In this document: in pieces, positions 58,331-64,000 of the stretch
Numbering within the stretch: position 1 is the first letter of the stretch
How the letters are laid out: each line of letters opens with the position of its first letter
From: Micromonospora pallida
GTDB lineage: Bacteria > Actinomycetota > Actinomycetes > Mycobacteriales > Micromonosporaceae
Assembly (NCBI RefSeq): GCF_900090325.1
Contig: NZ_FMHW01000002.1
Location: 62,001-126,000, forward strand
Direction of reading: 5' to 3'
DNA: 64,000 nt
Notes under the pieces: model-generated
The model's database searches: none
What the model saw: the letters and a program-made list of their open reading frames with translations, nothing else
Told to the model about the DNA's origin: nothing
Translations under genes and position numbers: made by a program

Positions 58331-58362
58331 TCCGGATGCCGACGGGGGCGTCGGCATCCGGA
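58331..58362 (+). terminator. Hairpin terminator closing the ROK operon
   Basis: Perfect 13-bp arms at 58331-58343 and 58350-58362 with a GGGGGC loop, six bases after the kinase stop and before the convergent membrane protein gene. Confidence 0.8.
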
Positions 58363-58399
58363 GACCGGACCGGTCAGTGGGAGGCACCGGGCGCACCGG

Positions 58400-58864
58400 T
58401 CAACGTGCCAGCTTGTCCGACCAGCCGAGCAGGACGGCAAGCCCGCCGACCAGCAACAGCGGCACCCCGAGCAGGTACGCGACACGTCCCGGAGACCATC
58501 CCCAGTCCACCGTCTCGTCGGGGTCGCCGTTCGCGGCGCCGATCGAGCGGACGAGATCCTCGACCTGCCGCCGGTCGGCGTCGGTGAAACCGTCCGCGTT
58601 CGCGCCGAGATGCTCGGCCAGCGCGACCACATGGTCCCGCTCCGCCCGGGTGAAGGGAGAATCCCCCTCGGGCACGGTGCCGAAGCAGATCATGCGCTGA
58701 CCGGTCTTCGCGTTGATGTTGATGTCGGCCCGGCTGGTGCACTCGTCCCCGCTGCGGACGAAGTTGACCTGGTACTCGCTCCCCGCTCTGAAGCCGTCGA
58801 CCAGCCCGTACGCCGTCAGGACCATGCCCAGGGCGAGCGCGACCGGCCAGATACGTCCTCTCAT
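58400..58864 (-). CDS. Membrane protein, 154 aa
   Basis: Two membrane helices, at about residues 4-24 (IWPVALALGMVLTAYGLVDG) and 125-145 (VAYLLGVPLLLVGGLAVLLG), bracket a polar domain with FVRSGDECTSRADININA and two Cys that could pair. It includes TRAERDHVVALAEHLGANAD. ATG at 58864. Not recognised as a family; probably an envelope protein with an extracytoplasmic loop. It is leftward and follows the MerR gene on the same strand. Confidence 0.75.
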   Translation of the reverse strand: MRGRIWPVALALGMVLTAYGLVDGFRAGSEYQVNFVRSGDECTSRADININAKTGQRMICFGTVPEGDSPFTRAERDHVVALAEHLGANADGFTDADRRQVEDLVRSIGAANGDPDETVDWGWSPGRVAYLLGVPLLLVGGLAVLLGWSDKLAR

Positions 58865-58923
58865 GGCCCCATTGTCCAGCTTGGATGGGGATCCGGCCAG
58901 AGTCGTGGCGGGCGGGAGCGCGG

Positions 58924-59835
58924 TCAGCGGGTGGCGCGTAGGGCCTCGATCAGCCACTCCACCGCCGGCACCATCGGCGGGAACGGTGGCCGACGGTTCA
59001 GCACCCCGACCAGCTCCCAGTACCGCTCCACCCGTCGGTCGGTGAAGGTGGCCATCCGGTCGGCCAGCGCGACCCGATCCTGAGCGGAGAGCGCCGGGTC
59101 GATGATCCGGTCGACAACCTCCCGGGCGGTGGGGGAGTCCGGGGCGATCCCGGCGGCGAGGGCGTCCCGGGCCGGCGTCGCGTCGGGCATCGGCTCCGGC
59201 GGGGTGTCCCCGCCGGACGCCCCGGCCACCGCCATCTCCCGGGTCCGCTGGCGGAACGCCGGGTCGGCGACCAGTTCGGCCAGCTCCACCCAGGCGTCCA
59301 CCTCCTCGTCGGTGGGATTGTCGGGCAGGTCCGCCGGGACCGCGCACCGCATCGCCGAGGCGATACCGCCGGCGGGGGAGTCCGGGTCGACGCCGATGAA
59401 CACCTCCGCCACGAAGTCGTCGATGATCTGCTGCCGCTCCCGGGCGGAGAGGCGGGCCAGGTCGTGCATGAGTCTCAACTCCTCGGTCGTGCTTCCGCGA
59501 CGGACGACCGACCGCAGCACCGCCCGACGCAGCCGCAGCGTCCGGATCTCGGCGTCCAGCGCCCGGACGTGCGCCCGTGCCACGTCCGTGACGCCGGCCT
59601 GCCGGTCCAGGATCCGCCGGGCGTCGTCCAGGCCGACACCCAGGTCACGCAGGGTCCGCAGCAGCTCCAACCGGGCCACAGCGGCGGCGTCGTAGAGGCG
59701 GTACCCGCCACCGGACCGGGCGGTCGGCGGCAGCAGCCCCTCGTCCGACCAGAACCGGATGGTGCGTACGGTCAGGCCGGTGCGATCGGAGAGCTGTCCG
59801 ATGGTGAACAGCTCGGTTCGGTCGTCCACGGCCAA
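58924..59835 (-). CDS. MerR-family transcriptional regulator
   Basis: A 303-aa regulator. The MerR HTH occupies about residues 9-75 (LFTIGQLSDRTGLTVRTIRF, then GGYRLYDAAAVARL). The long C-terminal region (about 110-303) has no Cys cluster typical of metal sensors, so it likely senses an organic ligand or partner. Start is either TTG at 59835, which sits nine bases after GGAGGG, or GTG at 59829, six bases further. A perfect palindrome typical of MerR operators lies just upstream, so it probably controls its own gene. Confidence 0.92.
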   Translation of the reverse strand: MAVDDRTELFTIGQLSDRTGLTVRTIRFWSDEGLLPPTARSGGGYRLYDAAAVARLELLRTLRDLGVGLDDARRILDRQAGVTDVARAHVRALDAEIRTLRLRRAVLRSVVRRGSTTEELRLMHDLARLSARERQQIIDDFVAEVFIGVDPDSPAGGIASAMRCAVPADLPDNPTDEEVDAWVELAELVADPAFRQRTREMAVAGASGGDTPPEPMPDATPARDALAAGIAPDSPTAREVVDRIIDPALSAQDRVALADRMATFTDRRVERYWELVGVLNRRPPFPPMVPAVEWLIEALRATR

Positions 59836-59846
59836 CAGCGTGCACC

Positions 59847-59861
59847 CTCCAGCGGCTGGAG
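59847..59861 (-). promoter_or_regulatory. MerR-type operator CTCCAGC-G-GCTGGAG
   Basis: A perfect 7-1-7 palindrome directly before the MerR gene, with a -35-like TTGAGT immediately upstream on the minus strand. CTCCAG...CTGGAG sequences within an extended spacer are the known binding pattern of many MerR proteins. Confidence 0.7.
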
Positions 59862-59871
59862 ACTCAAGTCG

Positions 59872-60585
59872 TCAGGCGGGCGGGCGGTGGGCGCGCAGCA
59901 TCAGGGATACCCCGGGCAGCCCCTTCACCGGCAGGTACCGTTCGGCGGCGACGACCGCCTGGAGCCCGAGGTTGACCACAGCGGGCAGGTCGCCCAGGTC
60001 GCTGCCGGTGGAGGTACGCCGGCGCCACGCGGCGACCGGCCGCAGCAGTACGTTCCAGCTCCACAGCTCGTCGACGACCAGTCCGGCCTTCTCCACCGTC
60101 GCCCGCAGCGACTCCCGGTCGTAGCGGCGGACGTGCCCGACCGCCACGTCGTGCGCCGACCAGAGCCGCATGTCGCACGGTACGGCGATCAGCGCCGTAC
60201 CGCCCGGCCGCAGCGTGCGGCGGATCTCGGCGGCGGCGAGATGATCCTCGTCGACGTGTTCGAGGATGTCGAAGGCGACCACCAGGTCCAGTCCGGCCGA
60301 GGCGACCGGCAGGCGCCGGGCGTCGGCCCGGATCACGTTCAGCCCGCGTTCCCGGGCCACCTCCGCGCCCTCCACGCTGAACTCCAGCGCCACCGGCTGC
60401 CAGCCGTACGCCCGCAGCACGCGGGTGTTGCCGCCGCCGGCCGCGCCGACGTCCAACGCCCGGCCGGGGCGCTGACCCGAGGCCGCGAGCCGGCGCAGCG
60501 CCCGCCCCAGCAGCGTCCGACGCTCGCGGTACCACCAGTGGGTGTCCTCGAGCGCGGCGAGCTTGCGGATCTCGGTCGCTTCCAC
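59872..60585 (-). CDS. SAM-dependent methyltransferase
   Basis: A 237-aa class I methyltransferase. Motif I is ALDVGAAGGGNTRVLRAYG near residues 44-62; the acidic residue VALEFS follows; motif post-I ADARRLP and motif IV LDLVVAFDILEHVDEDHL are clear, as is LRPGGTALIAVP. It resembles UbiE/methyltransferase-11 enzymes acting on small molecules. GTG at 60585 follows GAGGAG; the longer frame upstream runs through low-complexity sequence. Substrate unknown. Confidence 0.92.
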   Translation of the reverse strand: MEATEIRKLAALEDTHWWYRERRTLLGRALRRLAASGQRPGRALDVGAAGGGNTRVLRAYGWQPVALEFSVEGAEVARERGLNVIRADARRLPVASAGLDLVVAFDILEHVDEDHLAAAEIRRTLRPGGTALIAVPCDMRLWSAHDVAVGHVRRYDRESLRATVEKAGLVVDELWSWNVLLRPVAAWRRRTSTGSDLGDLPAVVNLGLQAVVAAERYLPVKGLPGVSLMLRAHRPPA

Positions 60586-60669
60586 GCGTACTCCTCGTAG
60601 TCCGGGCGCCCTCACCCTATCCAGCCCGCCCTGCGCCAGGGCTGCCCCCGCCAGGCCCGTCCCCGCCAG

Positions 60670-60715
60670 GGCCCTCCCCGCGCGGGGCCCTCCCCGCGCG
60701 GGGCCCTCCCCGCGT
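60670..60715. repeat. 16-bp tandem repeat (GGCCCTCCCCGCGCGG)
   Basis: Two full copies at 60670-60685 and 60686-60701 and a third, partial copy to about 60715. Part of a low-complexity C/G tract upstream of the methyltransferase. The gap 60586-60974 otherwise holds the palindrome below and a G-rich run at 60825-60960; no gene is supported. Confidence 0.8.
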
Positions 60716-60717
60716 CC

Positions 60718-60811
60718 CCGGCCCGATGATCGACACGACATGCGGCATGTTGGGGTGTTTCGGTCCTCGGAGACCCCAACATGCCGCAAGAGGAGTGGAT
60801 CATCGGGCCGG
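60718..60811. repeat. Long double-stem palindrome, family 2
   Basis: A 94-base inverted structure. Outer 14-bp arms at 60718-60731 and 60798-60811 and inner 16-bp arms at 60741-60756 and 60773-60788 are perfect, separated by 9-base internal loops. The inner arms end in GGGGT/ACCCC around a TTTCGGTCC-containing loop, like the 18468-18511 element. Confidence 0.85.
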
Positions 60812-60974
60812 TGGCCGGGGTGGGCCAGGTGCGGGCCGGGGCGGGTCGGGCGCGCGGGCCAGGCACGCGGGTCGGGGGCGGGGCGGGTCAGAGGCGCGGG
60901 GCGGGTCAGGGGGCGCGGGGCCGGGGGCGCGGGGCCGGGAGGCGGGGCGGGGTGAGGCCCCGGTCAGGTTCCGG

Positions 60975-61538
60975 TCAGGTCTGGGGCGGCGGTGTGGCGT
61001 CGGCCGTGCCGGCGCGCGTGCCGTCAGGGTCGGCCAGGACGCCTGGGGGGACCAGCCTGTCCCGCGCGTTCTTCCAGGGTTTCACCCAGGTCATGTGCTC
61101 GGGTACGAGGGCTTCGCCGCAGGCGCTGCACACCTCCCCGTGCGTGGTCTCGTTGCCGCACGTCTGATGGATCATGGCCATGTGCCCGCCGTCCGCCGGC
61201 ATCGGTGTGTGCCGTTCGCCCCACAGCGCGAGCTGTTGCAGCACCGGTAGCAGTTCTGCCGCCGCCTCGGTGGCCGCGTACCCCTGACGGGTACGTCCGC
61301 CGCTGTCGTAGTCGACGCGTACCAGCAGGCCGGCGTCGACCATGGCATGCAGTCGGCGGCTGAGCACCGCCTCCGAGATGCCGAGACTCTGACGCAACGA
61401 GTCGAACTTGCCCCGGCCGTGCAGCACGTCGCGGATGATCAGCAGCACCCATCCGTCCCCGAGCACATCGAGTGAGCGGCGGATCGGGCACAGGTCGTCG
61501 GACCAGTCGGATCGTAGCGGCATCGCCTTTTCGGTCAC
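60975..61538 (-). CDS. HxlR-family regulator with zinc-ribbon tail
   Basis: A 187-aa winged-helix regulator. The HxlR domain (about 15-105) begins DDLCPIRRSLDVLGDGWVLL, with Cys at the usual place, then LGISEAVLSRRLHAMVDAGL. The C-terminal part adds TCGNETTHGEVCSACGE, a four-Cys zinc-ribbon seen in a subset. GTG at 61538 is used; an ATG at 61523 gives a product five residues shorter. Divergent from the MFS gene across about 60 bases, so it very likely regulates the transporter. Confidence 0.92.
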   Translation of the reverse strand: MTEKAMPLRSDWSDDLCPIRRSLDVLGDGWVLLIIRDVLHGRGKFDSLRQSLGISEAVLSRRLHAMVDAGLLVRVDYDSGGRTRQGYAATEAAAELLPVLQQLALWGERHTPMPADGGHMAMIHQTCGNETTHGEVCSACGEALVPEHMTWVKPWKNARDRLVPPGVLADPDGTRAGTADATPPPQT

Positions 61539-61554
61539 CTCACGTCTCGGGTAC

Positions 61555-61564
61555 GGTGATCACC
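61555..61564. promoter_or_regulatory. GGTGATCACC palindrome between HxlR and MFS genes
   Basis: A perfect 10-bp palindrome in the 59-base divergent gap, next to an AT-rich GATATAAC. Its position suits an HxlR operator covering both promoters. Confidence 0.45.
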
Positions 61565-61597
61565 AGGATATAACTTCGCTCAAGAAAGCCAGCACTC

Positions 61598-62923
61598 ATG
61601 TCACCACGATCCGCTGAGCGCGCCCGTACACCCCGTCGGTCACGTATCCACCCGGCCTGGTGGGTCGCGGTCGTCGCGTTCCTGGCGTTGCTGGGGGCCG
61701 CCGGCTTCCGCGGCGCGCCGGGCGCGTTGCTGGTGCCGCTGCACCACGAGTTCGGCTGGTCGACGAGCGTGATGTCGCTGGCCGTGAGCATCAACCTGGT
61801 GCTCTACGGGCTCGTCGCACCCTTCGCCGCCGCGCTGATGGACCGCCTCGGCATGCGCCAGGTGGTCTCGGGCGCCCTGTCGCTCGTGGCGCTCGGCGCG
61901 GGCGGCAGCGTCCTGATGACGGCCTCGTGGCAGCTACTGGTCTTCTGGGGCCTGCTGATCGGCACCGGCACCGGAGCGATGGCGCTGGTGTTCGCGGCGA
62001 CCATCGCCAACCGGTGGTTCGTCGCACGTCGCGGCCTCGTGATGGGTGTGCTGACCGCCGGGGCGGCGACCGGTCAGTTGGTGATCCTGCCGCCGGTGGC
62101 CGCCCTGGCCGAGAGTGTGGGGTGGCGGGCGGCGTCGCTGGTCATCGCCGGGTCGGCGCTTGTCGCCGTACCGCTGGTGTGGTGGATCATCCGCGACCAC
62201 CCCGAGGACCGTGGTGTGCTGCCGTACGGCGCTGATCCGCAGCGTTACAGCGCGCCACCGCGTGCGGTGGGCGGTGCCTTCCGGCGTGCCGTCGAGGGGC
62301 TGGCCTTCGCGGCCCGGCACCGCGCGTTCTGGGCGCTGGCGGTCGCCTTCGCGATCTGCGGCGCGACCACGAACGGGCTCGTCGGCATCCACTTCATCCC
62401 CTCCGCCCACGACCACGGCATGCCCGCCACCACCGCGGCGGGTCTGCTGGCGGCGGTGGGCGTCTTCGACATCGCCGGCACCATCGCGTCCGGTTGGCTG
62501 ACCGACAAGTTCGACCCGCGCAAGCTCCTGGTCGCGTACTACGCCTTCCGAGGGGTGGGCCTGCTCGTACTGCCCTGGCTGTTGGCGGACCAGGTGCCCC
62601 CGAGCATGATCCTGTTCGTGGTCGTCTACGGCCTCGACTGGGTGGCCACCGTCCCGCCCACGGCGACGCTGTGCCGCACGATCTTCGGCGCGCGCGGCAC
62701 CATCGTGTTCGGCTGGGTCTTCACCGCCCATCAGCTCGGTGCGGCCGCCGCGGCGTTCGGCGCCGGCGTCGTCCGGGACGTCTTCGATACCTACACCTAT
62801 GCCTGGTGGGGTGGGGCAGCGCTGTGTGTCGTGGCCGCCGCGCTGTCGATCGTCGCCCGGGAGTCCCGCCGCGACAGGCGGAGCGCCCCAGACGTCGCCC
62901 GGAGCCCAGTCACCGTGCGTTGA
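61598..62923 (+). CDS. MFS transporter
   Basis: A 441-aa transporter with 12 membrane helices. The motif-A loop is AALMDRLGMRQVVSG between helices 2 and 3, and a second copy is SGWLTDKFDPRKLLVAYY after helix 8. Overall layout and length resemble oxalate/formate or monocarboxylate-type and drug exporters of the MFS. The basic N-terminus (SAERARTPRRSRIHP) is cytoplasmic. ATG at 61598. Divergent from the HxlR regulator, which commonly controls detoxification; the substrate is unknown. Confidence 0.93.
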   Translation: MSPRSAERARTPRRSRIHPAWWVAVVAFLALLGAAGFRGAPGALLVPLHHEFGWSTSVMSLAVSINLVLYGLVAPFAAALMDRLGMRQVVSGALSLVALGAGGSVLMTASWQLLVFWGLLIGTGTGAMALVFAATIANRWFVARRGLVMGVLTAGAATGQLVILPPVAALAESVGWRAASLVIAGSALVAVPLVWWIIRDHPEDRGVLPYGADPQRYSAPPRAVGGAFRRAVEGLAFAARHRAFWALAVAFAICGATTNGLVGIHFIPSAHDHGMPATTAAGLLAAVGVFDIAGTIASGWLTDKFDPRKLLVAYYAFRGVGLLVLPWLLADQVPPSMILFVVVYGLDWVATVPPTATLCRTIFGARGTIVFGWVFTAHQLGAAAAAFGAGVVRDVFDTYTYAWWGGAALCVVAAALSIVARESRRDRRSAPDVARSPVTVR

Positions 62924-62961
62924 ACCGCTTGGCCCCGCTACCCGCTCCCCGTCGTCGCAGA

Positions 62962-63004
62962 TCTTGGACAGTTACCGTCGCGATTGGACGGTAACTGTCC
63001 AAGA
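62962..63004 (+). terminator. Strong hairpin terminator after MFS gene
   Basis: Perfect 18-bp arms at 62962-62979 and 62987-63004 around a 7-base loop, about 40 bases after the MFS stop. Confidence 0.85.
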
Positions 63005-63160
63005 ATCAGCCGGGATCCGCCGCGACGCCGCAACGCCGCGACGGGGATGGCGGAGGACCGGCCAGTCCGCCAGCCCTGCGGTGTGCAGGAACCCCATCCA
63101 GGAAAAGCCGCTCACCAGTCAGCTGCCGGCGATACGCTCCGAGGCGTAAAGGGGGCGATT

Positions 63161-63940
63161 ATGGGCATTCAGGGCAAAGTGGCGGTCGTTACGGGAGCGG
63201 GTCGGGGGATCGGCCGGGCGATCGCCCTGCGGTTGGCGGACGACGGTGCCGACGTGGCCGTGAACGACGTCCGGGCCGAGGGCGCCGAGAAGGTGGCCGA
63301 GGAGATCCGGGCCCGAGGTCGACGGGCCGTCGCGGTGCCGGCCGACGTCAGCGACCGGGACGCCGTCTTCGGCATGGTGGCGAAGGTCGCCGACGACCTC
63401 GGCCGGGTCGACATCATGGTCTCCAACGCCGGCATGGCCCAGATCAAGCCGCTGACCGAGGTGACACCCCAGGAACTGGAACCCCTGTTCCGGCTGAACG
63501 TCTTCGGCGTCCTCTACTGCCTACAGGCCGCCGTGGCGCAGATGCAGAAGCAGGGCGGGGGCGGAAAGATCATCAACGCCGCCTCGATCGCCGGGCACGA
63601 CGCGTTCGACTACCTCGGCGCGTACTCGGCGACGAAGTTCGCGGTGAACGGGTTCACCCAGGCTGCGGCGAAGGAACTGGCGCAGTTCGGCATCACGGTC
63701 AACGCCTACTGTCCCGGGATCGTCGGCACCGACATGTGGGATGCCATCGACCAGAAGCTCAGCGGCTACCTCGGCCTGAAGCAGGGCGAGGCGCTCAAGA
63801 AGTACGCGGGCGGAATCCCCCTCGGCCGGGTCGAGACCCCGGAGGACGTCGCTGCCTTCGTCTCCTACCTGGCCAGCCCCGACTCGGACTACATGACCGG
63901 CCAGTCCGTCATGATCGACGGCGGCCTCGTCATGCGCTGA
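63161..63940 (+). CDS. Short-chain dehydrogenase, acetoin/diacetyl reductase-like
   Basis: A 259-aa SDR. The cofactor motif is [20 protein letters not shown], with Asp in VAVNDVRA favouring NADH; catalytic Ser is in INAASIAGH and the YxxxK in [11 protein letters not shown]. The segment [19 protein letters not shown] with [17 protein letters not shown] is characteristic of (S)-acetoin-forming diacetyl reductases (BudC type). ATG at 63161 follows AAAGGGGG. Upstream sequence to the MFS terminator carries no other gene. It likely interconverts diacetyl, acetoin and butanediol. The final 60 bases of the window hold nothing recognised. Confidence 0.92.
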   Translation: MGIQGKVAVVTGAGRGIGRAIALRLADDGADVAVNDVRAEGAEKVAEEIRARGRRAVAVPADVSDRDAVFGMVAKVADDLGRVDIMVSNAGMAQIKPLTEVTPQELEPLFRLNVFGVLYCLQAAVAQMQKQGGGGKIINAASIAGHDAFDYLGAYSATKFAVNGFTQAAAKELAQFGITVNAYCPGIVGTDMWDAIDQKLSGYLGLKQGEALKKYAGGIPLGRVETPEDVAAFVSYLASPDSDYMTGQSVMIDGGLVMR

Positions 63941-64000
63941 CCCTGGGCGGCGTCGCGCGCCGTCCGGCCCGCGACGCCGCCCGGCCCACTTAGGCGAACG

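Overview
The window reads as chromosomal DNA of a high-GC actinomycete, most likely a Micromonospora-like member of the Micromonosporaceae. Codon third positions are almost all G or C, GTG starts and 4-bp start/stop overlaps are common, and several actinobacterial families occur: DUF3145, a mycothiol-type DinB-fold protein, a LAL-type LuxR regulator, a HelD-like helicase, and a cell-wall hydrolase behind a c-di-AMP riboswitch. All assignments come from reading the sequence; no database search was run.

Region 1 (1-10.7 kb) is the downstream end of a type I modular polyketide cluster. A KS-AT-DH-KR-ACP protein enters from the left edge, followed by a KS-AT-ACP-TE protein that ends the assembly line. 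Facing them is a two-gene operon with an alpha/beta-hydrolase and a ketosynthase-III-like protein whose catalytic His is Asn.

Region 2 (10.9-17 kb) looks accessory. It holds an XRE-TPR regulator with a zinc-ribbon-like small protein, a second XRE protein coupled to an HD phosphohydrolase, a secreted NlpC/P60 protein, two small genes and two gene-end remnants. One remnant duplicates the 3' end of serS together with a downstream hairpin. The other resembles the end of the XRE-TPR gene.

Region 3 (17-42 kb) is mostly chromosomal housekeeping and stress functions: serS, a MerR regulator fused to sliding-clamp domains, a saccharopine-dehydrogenase-like protein, a BtrH-like acyltransferase, a zinc alcohol dehydrogenase, a LAL regulator, a DsbA-like protein, a BON protein, membrane proteins, a STAS protein, a riboswitch-linked peptidase, a cation exporter, HelD, hydrolases, DUF3145, and a GH3 lipoprotein. 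A GT2 glycosyltransferase overlapping a large membrane protein follows to 45.4 kb.

Region 4 (45.6-58.4 kb) is the most interesting: a divergent, ROK-regulated catabolic locus. A secreted PIG-L-type deacetylase is divergent from a ROK repressor, a solute-binding lipoprotein, an ABC ATPase, a fused double permease, a creatininase-family hydrolase, an amidohydrolase, an argininosuccinate-lyase-like enzyme and a ROK kinase, closed by a hairpin. Together they suggest uptake and stepwise breakdown of an amide- or C-N-linked sugar conjugate of unknown identity.

Region 5 (58.4-64 kb) has a membrane protein, a MerR regulator with a palindromic operator, a methyltransferase, a divergent HxlR/MFS pair and an acetoin-reductase-like SDR. 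Two families of palindromic intergenic repeats are scattered through the window: one built on a 13-bp core of CAGGGG-T-CCCCTG type, the other with longer arms around GGGG/CCCC.
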